A stretch of 41,072 nt of DNA from Dehalococcoidia bacterium (GTDB taxonomy: Bacteria; Chloroflexota; Dehalococcoidia; UBA3495), in assembly GCA_030753265.1 (NCBI GenBank), contig JASMCQ010000049.1:1-41072 (forward strand), written 5' to 3'. Positions within the stretch are counted from its first letter, which is position 1. Every line of letters starts with the position of its first letter. Below the pieces are notes generated by a model. The model saw nothing but the letters and a program-made list of their open reading frames with translations. It was not told the DNA's origin and searched no databases. A program made the position numbers and the translations under genes. Positions 7,838-15,588 of the stretch are shown here, one piece after another.

Positions 7838-8968
7838 ATGGCAGAAATTCGCAGCCAACCAAAACCGAGCGGCGAACCCCTGGAGATGCTGCTCAACATG
7901 GGCCCACAACACCCGTCCACCCACGGGGTGTTTCGCCTATTGCTATGGGTTGATGGCGAAAAGATCGTGGACCTGGAGCCCCATATCGGCTATCTCCATC
8001 GGGGCTCAGAGAAGTTGTGCGAAGGGGAGCAGTTCCACCAGGTTATTACCCTCTTCGACCGGATGGATTACATCGCCAACTTCAACAACGAGCAGGCCTA
8101 TTGCATGGCCGTGGAAAAGCTGATGGGGCTCAAAGTGCCCGAGCGGGTCGAATACATTCGGGTCATACTGTGTGAGCTGAACCGCATCGCGAGCCATCTG
8201 CTGTTCGTGGCCACCATGGGCCTGGATGCCGGGGCCATGACGCCATCCATGATCTGCTTCCGGGGGAGAGAGCGCATCCAGGCGCTCTTCGAGGCCGTCT
8301 CCGGCGCCAGGATTATGCACAACTATTTCCTCATCGGAGGTCTGAAGGAGGACCTGCCGGAAGACTTCGATGAGCAGATCGCCACACTTCTGCCGGTAAT
8401 CCACGAGGACGTGGCGGAGGTGGACCGGCTCTTAACTTTCAACGAGATATTCCTGGCGCGGCTCAAGGAGGTTGGGGCCATCTCCGTAGAAGACGCCATC
8501 GATTACGGTTTCACCGGCCCTTGCCTCAGGGCCTGCGGGGTGTCCTACGACCTGCGCAAGGCTGAGCCCTATGGGGTTTACGACCGCTTCGACTTCGACG
8601 TGCCGATCGGGCTGGACGGCGATTGTTGGGATCGCTACTACATACGGGTCCAGGAGATGTACGAGTCATTGAAGATCGTTCGTCAGGCGGTGGAGCAGAT
8701 GCCCGGAGGGAACGTCGCCTCTTCTCTGGGGCGGCGGCTAATCCGCCCGCCGAAAGGGGAGATCTTCGTACGAACGGAAAACCCTCGGGGTGAACTGGGC
8801 GTTTACCTAGTCTGCGACGGCACCGACAAGCCCTACCGGGTTAAGATCAGGCCTCCCTCTTTCTGCAACCTCTCCGCCATCAAGCACATGCTGAATGGCG
8901 TCTGGCTGGCCGACTCCGTGGTGATCCTAGGGTCGCTGGACATCGTGCTGGGCGAGGTGGACCGCTGA
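7838..8968 (+). CDS. nuoD: Complex I subunit D (49-kDa subunit)
   Basis: A 376-residue peripheral-arm subunit related to the large subunit of [NiFe] hydrogenases, forming the quinone-binding cavity with NuoB. It has the conserved N-terminal MGPQHPSTHGVFRL loop, the GYLHRGSEKL segment, the FDRMDYIANFNNEQAY helix and C-terminal LVCDGTDKPYRVKIRPPSF with IVLGEVDR at the end. The hydrogenase Ni-binding cysteines are absent, as expected. The length is normal for a stand-alone NuoD. Its stop codon overlaps the nuoH start as TGATG. There are 116 bases without a gene between it and the HicB-like gene. Confidence 0.97.
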   Translation: MAEIRSQPKPSGEPLEMLLNMGPQHPSTHGVFRLLLWVDGEKIVDLEPHIGYLHRGSEKLCEGEQFHQVITLFDRMDYIANFNNEQAYCMAVEKLMGLKVPERVEYIRVILCELNRIASHLLFVATMGLDAGAMTPSMICFRGRERIQALFEAVSGARIMHNYFLIGGLKEDLPEDFDEQIATLLPVIHEDVAEVDRLLTFNEIFLARLKEVGAISVEDAIDYGFTGPCLRACGVSYDLRKAEPYGVYDRFDFDVPIGLDGDCWDRYYIRVQEMYESLKIVRQAVEQMPGGNVASSLGRRLIRPPKGEIFVRTENPRGELGVYLVCDGTDKPYRVKIRPPSFCNLSAIKHMLNGVWLADSVVILGSLDIVLGEVDR

Positions 8969-10188
8969 TGCCGGCCGTACCAATACTTGCCGTCAGCCTG
9001 GCAACCTCCGGATGGATTGTGGTGGGGTTGCTGGCCATGTTCGTTGCGTTGGCAGTGGTGGTACTCTCGCTGACCTGGCTGGAGCGCAAGGTGCTGGGCC
9101 GGTTGCAGCGCCGGCTGGGCCCAACCCGCACCGGTCCCATGGGCTTGATGCAGCCCATCGCCGACGCGATCAAGCTGATTGCGAAGGAAGACATCATTCC
9201 GTCTTCCTCAGAGAAAGCCATCTTTTGGGCGGCGCCGGTCATTGTGATGCTGGCCGCTTTCATGATCTGGGTCACCATTCCGGGGTCTGAAGACGCGGTG
9301 TTGAGAAACCTGGACCTGGGACTATTCTACATCGTCGCGTTCACCGTCATCGGGATTCTCGGCCTGGTTCTGGCCGGATGGGGCTCCGCTAACAAGTACG
9401 GGACTCTGGGGGGACTGAGGGCGGCGGCCCAGCTAATCAGCTACGAGATCCCCGTCATCATGGTGGTCATCGTGGTGGCCATGCTGGCCCAATCCTTGGA
9501 TTTGCGGGAGATAGTCGCCGGTTCGGCGCTGAACGCGGGGCAGAGCAGTTATCCCTATGTTTTGATCCAGCCTCTGGGCCTGGTCGTTTTCTTCATCGCC
9601 GGGCTGGCCGAGGTTGGGCGTACTCCCTTCGACATCTACCACGCCGAGTCGGAAATCGTGGGCGGCCCTTTCGTGGAGTACAGCGGCGCCCACTGGGCAG
9701 TGTTCTTCCTGGCCGAGTACATCAACACCTTCGCCGTCGGCGCGCTGACCACCTTGCTGTTCCTGGGTGGCTGGTTGGGACCGGTCCTGCCCGGCATCGT
9801 CTGGTTCCTCTTGAAAACCTACGCCGTCGTCCTGGTGATTTTCTGGGTGCGGGGCACCTTCCCCAGGCTGCGGGTCGATCAGCTCATGGGCTTCGCCTGG
9901 AAGGTGCTGGTGCCCCTCTCGTTCCTGACCATTGTCATGACCGCGGTTTACCAGTTCTACGGCTGGCCGGCCTGGTCTTTGACCCTGATGTCGCTGGGGG
10001 GCCTGCTGTTGGTGGCCTACCTGATTTACCGCAGCCTGGTGGCCCCGGCCCACCGGGTGGCCGAGGTGCGGGCCCGCCAAAAAGTGCTTCAAACCTCCGG
10101 ACGTGGGGTGAGTCAAGCTCGGGGGGCTGGATTGGGTGAGACCGAGGGTGCGGCCCCGCAAGGCCGGACCGGGCTGGACTCCGGGTAA
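8968..10188 (+). CDS. nuoH: Complex I subunit H (membrane quinone-site subunit)
   Basis: A 406-residue polytopic protein with about eight to nine transmembrane helices, which links the quinone cavity to the membrane arm. Family marks include the LTWLERKVLGRLQRRLGPTR loop, ADAIKLIAKEDIIP, GLAEVGRTPFDIYHAESEIV with its acidic cluster, and WVRGTFPRLRVDQLM. After the last helix there is a hydrophilic tail of about 50 residues rich in Gly, Arg and Gln, longer than in E. coli and low in complexity. The start ATG overlaps the nuoD stop. Confidence 0.97.
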   Translation: MPAVPILAVSLATSGWIVVGLLAMFVALAVVVLSLTWLERKVLGRLQRRLGPTRTGPMGLMQPIADAIKLIAKEDIIPSSSEKAIFWAAPVIVMLAAFMIWVTIPGSEDAVLRNLDLGLFYIVAFTVIGILGLVLAGWGSANKYGTLGGLRAAAQLISYEIPVIMVVIVVAMLAQSLDLREIVAGSALNAGQSSYPYVLIQPLGLVVFFIAGLAEVGRTPFDIYHAESEIVGGPFVEYSGAHWAVFFLAEYINTFAVGALTTLLFLGGWLGPVLPGIVWFLLKTYAVVLVIFWVRGTFPRLRVDQLMGFAWKVLVPLSFLTIVMTAVYQFYGWPAWSLTLMSLGGLLLVAYLIYRSLVAPAHRVAEVRARQKVLQTSGRGVSQARGAGLGETEGAAPQGRTGLDSG

Positions 10189-10230
10189 GAGCCGGAATCA
10201 TCAATTCGAGTTTAGATCAGTGATTGGCCG

Positions 10231-10812
10231 ATGAAATACAGCATTAAAGGTCTCTGGGTGACCCTCCTATCCACGCTGCACGGGTTGCGGGAGCCTGTGA
10301 CGCGCCAGTACCCCGAGACCGGCCGTTTCTGGAAAAGGACCGGCGTCCCGACACCGGTGCAACCCCGGTTCATGGGTTTTCCCGCGTTGACCTGGGATGA
10401 CCAGGTTGGCGAGCCCTACTGCACCGGCTGCATGGTCTGTATCCGAAACTGTCCCACCCGGTGCATGTCGGCGAACATGAAAAACAACCCGCTCCAGGAA
10501 GACGGCCGGAGCCACCGGCGCAAGATCATCGACAGTTTCGAAATCAACCTGAACCGGTGTATAATATGCGGGATTTGCGTTGAGGTATGTAACTTTGACG
10601 CCATCGTGATGAGCCACGAGCACGAGATGAGTACCTGCCAACGAAACGGTGACCGGGTGGACTTGCCGGCCCTGTTGGAGACCGGGAAAAAGTTCCAGCG
10701 GGAGACAGACTGGATTGCTCCCACGGTGCTGGCCAAACGGAAGAAAGAGAGTGCGGCGGCCGCCGAGCCCAAGGGCGAAGTCCCCGCGGCGGTCGCGGCG
10801 GCTGAAGATTAG
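10231..10812 (+). CDS. nuoI: Complex I subunit I (two 4Fe-4S clusters, N6a/N6b)
   Basis: A 193-residue iron-sulfur subunit. Two CxxCxxCxxxC motifs are complete: Cys64, 67, 70 and 74 (CTGCMVCIRNCPTRCM) and Cys110, 113, 116 and 120 (CIICGICVEVCNFDAI). The second lacks the usual proline after its last Cys and has Asn instead. The protein ends with a charged, alanine-rich tail of about 30 residues that is probably disordered. It would pass electrons to N2 in NuoB. It is followed by a 350-base interval holding a small Cys-rich gene. Confidence 0.96.
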   Translation: MKYSIKGLWVTLLSTLHGLREPVTRQYPETGRFWKRTGVPTPVQPRFMGFPALTWDDQVGEPYCTGCMVCIRNCPTRCMSANMKNNPLQEDGRSHRRKIIDSFEINLNRCIICGICVEVCNFDAIVMSHEHEMSTCQRNGDRVDLPALLETGKKFQRETDWIAPTVLAKRKKESAAAAEPKGEVPAAVAAAED

Positions 10813-10897
10813 CCCGGGGCCATGGCTGCGACGTGGTGCAGAATAGGGGCGGCTTGCGAGTCCTTCGGGCGTCGCAGCCGTCGATGATGTATCGGAC

Positions 10898-11065
10898 ATG
10901 CCGAGACGGGAAGACGAACGGGTTCGGAACATGACCGGAGGGCACCCTCCGGCCTGTACCTGCGTTGATTGCACCGAGCGGTTCTTGAGAAAGAAACGGA
11001 TTGGACCCAGGCATGAAACGCGAGGCATCGGAGGATTCTTGAGGAGGATATTCGGGAGGCGGTGA
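10898..11065 (+). CDS. Small Cys-rich basic protein between nuoI and nuoJ
   Basis: A 55-residue frame too short for routine gene calling: ATG at 10898, TGA at 11063-11065. It reads GGHPPACTCVDCTERFLRKK in the middle. The HPP-CxCxxC arrangement looks like a small metal-binding knuckle, followed by basic and Arg-rich segments ending FLRRIFGRR. An alternative start is the Met at residue 12. No strong ribosome site is visible. It fills an otherwise empty 350-base interval in the operon. Whether it is made is unproven; the motif argues for a real protein, but the family was not verified and the function is unknown. Confidence 0.5.
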   Translation: MPRREDERVRNMTGGHPPACTCVDCTERFLRKKRIGPRHETRGIGGFLRRIFGRR

Positions 11066-11160
11066 GAATCGATGGGTATCCGTAAGGATACGCTGTGTGG
11101 AACTGATTCCCGTTGGAGCCGCCGTCACGGTGGCTCATTATTTGGTTGGGGCCGGTAGCC

Positions 11161-11649
11161 GTGTCTTGGTTTTTATTCATTTTGCTGGCTGTATTGACCC
11201 TTGGCGGGGCTTTGGGCGTCGTGGTGACCCGGAACGTGGTCCATGCCGCCCTGGCACTGCTGGTTTCTCTGGCCGCGGTGGCCGGCGTTTACCTCATCCT
11301 GTTCACCGAGTTCCTAGCTCTGGTTCAGGTGCTCATCTACGGAGGCGCGATCATCATCGTGCTTCTGTTCGCCATCATGCTTACCCGTACCGCTGAATAC
11401 CCGCGGATTTCCGATAACCGGCAGTGGCCCCTGGCGGCGGTGGCCGCCCTGGGCCTGCTGGGGGTGTTGATTCCGTCTTTCTGGATCCGGCGGGTGGAAG
11501 ACACCGAGCCGCAGAGCCCGGTGTTCACCGAGCTGGCCAACTCCCTGTTCACCCGGTGGGCAATCCCCTTTGAGGTAGCGTCGCTGGTGCTGCTGGTGGC
11601 CCTCATCGGGGCGATACTCATAGCCCGCACCAGGAGGGACGAAAGGTAA
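11161..11649 (+). CDS. nuoJ: Complex I subunit J
   Basis: A 162-residue membrane subunit with five predicted transmembrane helices. Helix 3 is the family signature, ALVQVLIYGGAIIIVLLFAI, which in known structures includes the flexible pi-bulge region. The GTG at 11161 puts the N-terminus right at helix 1 (SWFLFILLAVL). The open frame can be extended to a TTG at 11113, but the added residues are polar and the TTG has no ribosome site. nuoK starts three bases after the stop. Confidence 0.93.
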   Translation: MSWFLFILLAVLTLGGALGVVVTRNVVHAALALLVSLAAVAGVYLILFTEFLALVQVLIYGGAIIIVLLFAIMLTRTAEYPRISDNRQWPLAAVAALGLLGVLIPSFWIRRVEDTEPQSPVFTELANSLFTRWAIPFEVASLVLLVALIGAILIARTRRDER

Positions 11650-11652
11650 CTT

Positions 11653-11973
11653 ATGGTCCCTCTGGTGGCATTTCAGTTGCTGAGCGCCGGGTTGTTCGCC
11701 ATCGGGCTCTACGGTGTGCTGGCCCGGCGGAGCGCTGTCCTGATCGTTATGTCAATCGAATTGATGCTGAACGCGGTGAACATCAACCTGATCGCCGCCG
11801 CGTCCCACCTCAACGGCACCGGCAAATTCGTCCACTTCGACGGCCAGATCATCGCGATCTTCGTGATCACCGTGGCCGCCGCCGAGGTTGGCCTCGCGCT
11901 GGCCATCATCCTGCGCATGCACCGGAACCGTTCCACGGTGAACGTAGACGAAATAGACCTGATGAGGTGGTGA
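11653..11973 (+). CDS. nuoK: Complex I subunit K
   Basis: A 106-residue protein with three transmembrane helices, homologous to a subunit of Mrp antiporters. The essential glutamates of the proton path are present: MSIELMLNAVNIN in helix 2 and AAAEVGLALAIIL in helix 3. The C-terminal tail (EIDLMRW) is family-like. It starts three bases after nuoJ and is 83 bases before nuoL; the gap contains a short AGCTATC repeat. Confidence 0.95.
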   Translation: MVPLVAFQLLSAGLFAIGLYGVLARRSAVLIVMSIELMLNAVNINLIAAASHLNGTGKFVHFDGQIIAIFVITVAAAEVGLALAIILRMHRNRSTVNVDEIDLMRW

Positions 11974-12002
11974 TCACGCAAGTGATACGCAGATCAACCC
12001 AC

Positions 12003-12034
12003 AGCGATCAGCTATCAGCTATCGGCTATCAGCC
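12003..12034. repeat. AGCTATC direct repeats between nuoK and nuoL
   Basis: About four imperfect copies of a (A/G)(G)CTATC unit run in tandem: GATCAGCTATCAGCTATCGG then CTATCAGC. It sits 25 bases before the nuoL start. This kind of short repeat is intergenic and dispersed in many bacteria; only one copy is seen here. Confidence 0.65.
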
Positions 12035-12056
12035 GCCGGCGAGAGACTGCTAGCCG

Positions 12057-13976
12057 ATGGAATGGGCCTGGCTCATACCGGTCTTCAGCTTGGTTGCCGC
12101 GCCGATTATTGTCGCATTCGGCAGGTACTTGCCCGGCAAGGGCGCTATCCTGGCCATCCTCGCCATCGCCGCCGGTTTCGCCGTCTTCTGGGTGGTATTC
12201 GGCAGCTTCCTGGATGCCGGGCCGGCCACCGAGCACTGTTCTACCAGCGAGGACACGGGTGCCCTTACCTGCCAGTACGAGCGGACCTGGTTCAATGCCG
12301 GTCTGCCCGGCGTGGGCGACAGCGTACAGCTCAAATGGGGTATGCTCATCGATCCTCTGACGGTGTCCATGCTGGGGCTGGTCACCTTCGTCGCCCTGAT
12401 GGTGCAGATCTACTCCTGGGGTTACATGAAGGGCGACCCGCGCTTTGGCTGGTACTTCGCTGTCCATTCTTTGTTCGCGGCGGCCATGCTGACCCTGGTG
12501 CTGGCCGACAACTTCCTGCTGCTCTACGTGGCTTGGGAGCTGGTGGGGATGTGCTCCTACCTGCTCATCGGCTTCTGGCACGAGAAGCCATCGGCCCGGG
12601 AGGCGGCCAAGAAGGCCTTCGTCGTCACCCGAATCGGCGACGTAGGGTTGCTGATTGGGATTCTGGTTCTATGGCGGGAGGTGGGCAGCTTCAGCATGGC
12701 GGATACCTTCGAGGCGGTGCGCACCGGGGCCATGAGCCAAGGAACCGCCACCGTGGCGGCCTTGCTGCTCTTCTTGGGCGCCATGGGCAAGTCGGCCCAA
12801 GTGCCGTTCCACGTTTGGCTGCCTGACGCCATGGAGGGCCCATCTCCGGTCAGCGCCCTGATCCACGCCGCCACCATGGTGGTCGCCGGGGTCTACCTGG
12901 TGGCCCGGGCCTTCCCCCTCTTCGAAGCGTACGATGGCGATGCCCTGCTGATGGTGGCCATCGTCGGCCTGACCACCGCGCTGATGGCTTCAACCATCGC
13001 CCTGGTGGCCACGGACCTGAAGCTGATGCTGGCCTACTCCACCATCAGCCACCTGGGACTGATGATGCTGTCGTTGGGCGCCTTTGGCTATACTGCCGCC
13101 ATTTTCCACCTGCTGGCCCACGGCTTCGCCAAGGCCCTCCTGTTCCTGGGGGCCGGCAGCGTGATGCACAGCACCGATCACCAGGACATGAGGAATATGG
13201 GAGGGCTGCGGCGGGTGATGCCGCTGACCGCCCTGGTCTTCTCCATTGGGGCACTGTCCCTCGGCGGGATACCCGTACTGGCCGGGTTCTGGAGCAAGGA
13301 CGAGATACTGGCCGCCGTCGAGGAGGGCCGAAACCCGGCCTTTATCGTCCTGGCCCTGGTTACGGCGTTCATGAGCGCCCTCTACATGGCCCGGGCCATG
13401 TTCGTACCCTTCTTTGGCCGGTTGCGGCGAGAGCTTCAACACGTTCACGATGCCCCGTGGCCGATGGCTGTGCCGATGCTGGTGCTGGCCGTTCTGGCGG
13501 TGGGGTTCGGGTTCTTGAGCTTCAACTGGCCGGGAAGCTACGACGGCTTCGCCGGATTCGTCTTCTTCGGAAAGAAGCACGGTTTTGAGTTCAACTGGTG
13601 GCTTGGCATCGTCTCCATCGTTCTCGCCGTGGGGGCCTTCTGGTTCGCCTCCCTGGTCTACGTGAAGGGAAGCATTTCCCTGGACGGTGTGCGGTCCCGG
13701 TTCGCCCCGGTGCTCCGGGTGGTGGAGAACAAGTACTACTTCGACGAGGTGTACCAGTGGGTGGTGGACCGGGTGGTGCTGGTCTTCTCTGGCTTCGTCG
13801 CCCTTTTTGACCGGGCAGTCATCAACGACGTGGCGGTCAACGGACCAGCCAACTCCGTCTGGCGCCTGGGGTACGCCCTGCGGCTTCACGTGACCGGCCA
13901 CGTGTACAGCTACATGCTGGCCATGGTGTTGGGGACCATGGGGCTGGCCATACTGTGGTGGGTAAGGTCCACCTGA
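12057..13976 (+). CDS. nuoL: Complex I subunit L (antiporter-like, with lateral helix)
   Basis: A 639-residue antiporter-like proton-pumping subunit with about 16 transmembrane helices. Marks include the WELVGMCSYLLIGFWHEKP helix with its key glutamate, DVGLLIG, the LPDAMEGPSPVSALIHAATM broken helix, and LKLMLAYSTISHLGLMMLSL. The C-terminal portion continues through a long amphipathic stretch and a last helix (YSYMLAMVLGTMGLAILWW), which fits the lateral helix HL. The length is slightly above the E. coli protein (613). The start ATG follows the intergenic repeat without a clear ribosome site. Confidence 0.97.
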   Translation: MEWAWLIPVFSLVAAPIIVAFGRYLPGKGAILAILAIAAGFAVFWVVFGSFLDAGPATEHCSTSEDTGALTCQYERTWFNAGLPGVGDSVQLKWGMLIDPLTVSMLGLVTFVALMVQIYSWGYMKGDPRFGWYFAVHSLFAAAMLTLVLADNFLLLYVAWELVGMCSYLLIGFWHEKPSAREAAKKAFVVTRIGDVGLLIGILVLWREVGSFSMADTFEAVRTGAMSQGTATVAALLLFLGAMGKSAQVPFHVWLPDAMEGPSPVSALIHAATMVVAGVYLVARAFPLFEAYDGDALLMVAIVGLTTALMASTIALVATDLKLMLAYSTISHLGLMMLSLGAFGYTAAIFHLLAHGFAKALLFLGAGSVMHSTDHQDMRNMGGLRRVMPLTALVFSIGALSLGGIPVLAGFWSKDEILAAVEEGRNPAFIVLALVTAFMSALYMARAMFVPFFGRLRRELQHVHDAPWPMAVPMLVLAVLAVGFGFLSFNWPGSYDGFAGFVFFGKKHGFEFNWWLGIVSIVLAVGAFWFASLVYVKGSISLDGVRSRFAPVLRVVENKYYFDEVYQWVVDRVVLVFSGFVALFDRAVINDVAVNGPANSVWRLGYALRLHVTGHVYSYMLAMVLGTMGLAILWWVRST

Positions 13977-13986
13977 TGGGCGGGGA

Positions 13987-15498
13987 ATGAGCAACTTCGA
14001 CGAGATGTCGCTGGTCCTGATTATCCTCCTGCCGTCGCTGGGGGCCGTCTTGGCTATGTTCATGCCCCGCGACCGGCCCAAGGAGGTGTGGCGTTTCGCG
14101 GTCTTCGTCGCGTTTCTGTCGCTGGTGCTGTCCCTGGTCATCTTCGCCCGCTACGACTATGGGGTGGGCGGCTTCCAGTTCGAGCGCTCCTTCGAATGGT
14201 TGGACGCGCCGCTCAACATCGACTTCTCCCTGGGCATCGACGGCATCTCCGCGCCACTGATCTTGCTGAACGGCATAGTCCTGTTCGGCGGGGTGCTCAT
14301 CTCCCAGAACATCCGCCACCGGCCGCGCGATTTTTTCGTTCTGTTGCTGGCCCTGAGCGCGGGCGTCTACGGGGTGTTCGCGGTGCGGGACCTGTTCTTC
14401 CTGTTCTTCTTCTACGAACTGGCGGTCCTGCCCATGTACCTTCTGATCGGCGTCTGGGGCAGCAGCACCGACTTCGGCACCTTCCTCCGCACCAAAGAGT
14501 ACGGGGCGATGAAGCTGTTCCTGTACCTGGTCGCCGGCAGCGTGCTGGTCTGGATCGGGATACTGGCGGTCTACGTGGAGGCGGGGGAAGCCGGGTCCCC
14601 AACCTTCTCCATGCCAGCCCTGGGCTCACTGGCCGAAGAGGGCCTGCTCAGCGAAAATTTCCAGAATTGGGTGTTCCCCCTGTTCATGGTCGGCTTCGGC
14701 GTGCTGGCCGGCTTGTGGCCGTTTCACACCTGGTCCCCCGACGGCCACGTCGCCGCGCCCACGGCGGTGAGTATGTTGCACGCCGGGGTCTTGATGAAGC
14801 TGGGGGCCTACGGCATTATCCGAGTCGGCATGGTCCTACTCCCGGAGGGCGCCGAGAACTGGATGCCGGTGTTGATCAGCCTGGGGACCGTCAACGTGCT
14901 CTACGGCGCCGTCTCCGCCATGTCCCAGACCGACCTGAAGTACGTGATCGGCTATTCCAGCGTCAGCCACATGGGATACGTGCTGATGGGCGTCGCCACC
15001 CTGGACCGGATCGGGGTGGGCGGCGCCGTCCTGCAGATGTTCTCTCACGGAATCATGACGGCCCTCATGTTCCTGCTCGTCGGGACGATTTATGACCGGA
15101 CACACGTTCGCGACATCCGGGTCTTGAACGGCCTCTTCGGCCGGATGAAGGTCACCAGCTTCTTCTTCGCCATCGCCGGATTGGCGTCGCTGGGGCTGCC
15201 GGGACTGAGCGGCTTTATCGCCGAGTTCATGGTGTTCACCGGGGCGTTCCGTACCTACCTGCCCCTGGCGGTGCTGGCGGTGATCGGCGCCGCCCTCACC
15301 GCCGTCTACATCCTGCGGCTGCTGGCCCGGGCCTTCTTCGGAGAGGGAGACACCCAATGGGAGCATCTCACCGACGCCAGCCCCGTGGAAAAGGCGGTGG
15401 GCGGGGCTTTCGTGATGATCTTGATATTCGTGGGCCTGTGGCCCGAGCCGTTGATGCGGGTAATCAACGTCGGCGTGAACGAGATACTTGGAGCGTAG
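13987..15498 (+). CDS. nuoM: Complex I subunit M (antiporter-like)
   Basis: A 503-residue antiporter-like subunit with about 14 transmembrane helices, starting ten bases after nuoL. The conserved FFYELAVLPMYLLIGVWGS helix holds the key glutamate. LWPFHTWSPDGHVAAPTAVS is the discontinuous helix, and LKYVIGYSSVSHMGYVLMG, SHGIMTALMFLLVGTIYDR and GLPGLSGFIAEFMV are all family-typical. The ATG start is preceded by GGGGA. A palindromic repeat separates its stop from nuoN. Confidence 0.97.
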   Translation: MSNFDEMSLVLIILLPSLGAVLAMFMPRDRPKEVWRFAVFVAFLSLVLSLVIFARYDYGVGGFQFERSFEWLDAPLNIDFSLGIDGISAPLILLNGIVLFGGVLISQNIRHRPRDFFVLLLALSAGVYGVFAVRDLFFLFFFYELAVLPMYLLIGVWGSSTDFGTFLRTKEYGAMKLFLYLVAGSVLVWIGILAVYVEAGEAGSPTFSMPALGSLAEEGLLSENFQNWVFPLFMVGFGVLAGLWPFHTWSPDGHVAAPTAVSMLHAGVLMKLGAYGIIRVGMVLLPEGAENWMPVLISLGTVNVLYGAVSAMSQTDLKYVIGYSSVSHMGYVLMGVATLDRIGVGGAVLQMFSHGIMTALMFLLVGTIYDRTHVRDIRVLNGLFGRMKVTSFFFAIAGLASLGLPGLSGFIAEFMVFTGAFRTYLPLAVLAVIGAALTAVYILRLLARAFFGEGDTQWEHLTDASPVEKAVGGAFVMILIFVGLWPEPLMRVINVGVNEILGA

Positions 15499-15506
15499 AG
15501 TTTGAT

Positions 15507-15577
15507 TAGCCACGGAGACACTGAGGACACAGAGACTTATGTTTGTTCTCTGTGTCCTCTATGCCTCTGTGTCAACT
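15507..15577. repeat. CACAGAG-family palindrome between nuoM and nuoN
   Basis: The arms GAGGACACAGAGA (15523-15535) and TCTCTGTGTCCTC (15547-15559) are perfect reverse complements around an 11-base loop. The outer sequence (GCCACGGAGACA and CCTCTGTGTC) extends the element. As RNA it would form a stable hairpin within the operon transcript. Related copies are at 17101-17205 and inside the coding sequence near 21893. Confidence 0.85.
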
Positions 15578-15588
15578 AGCGAGAACCA

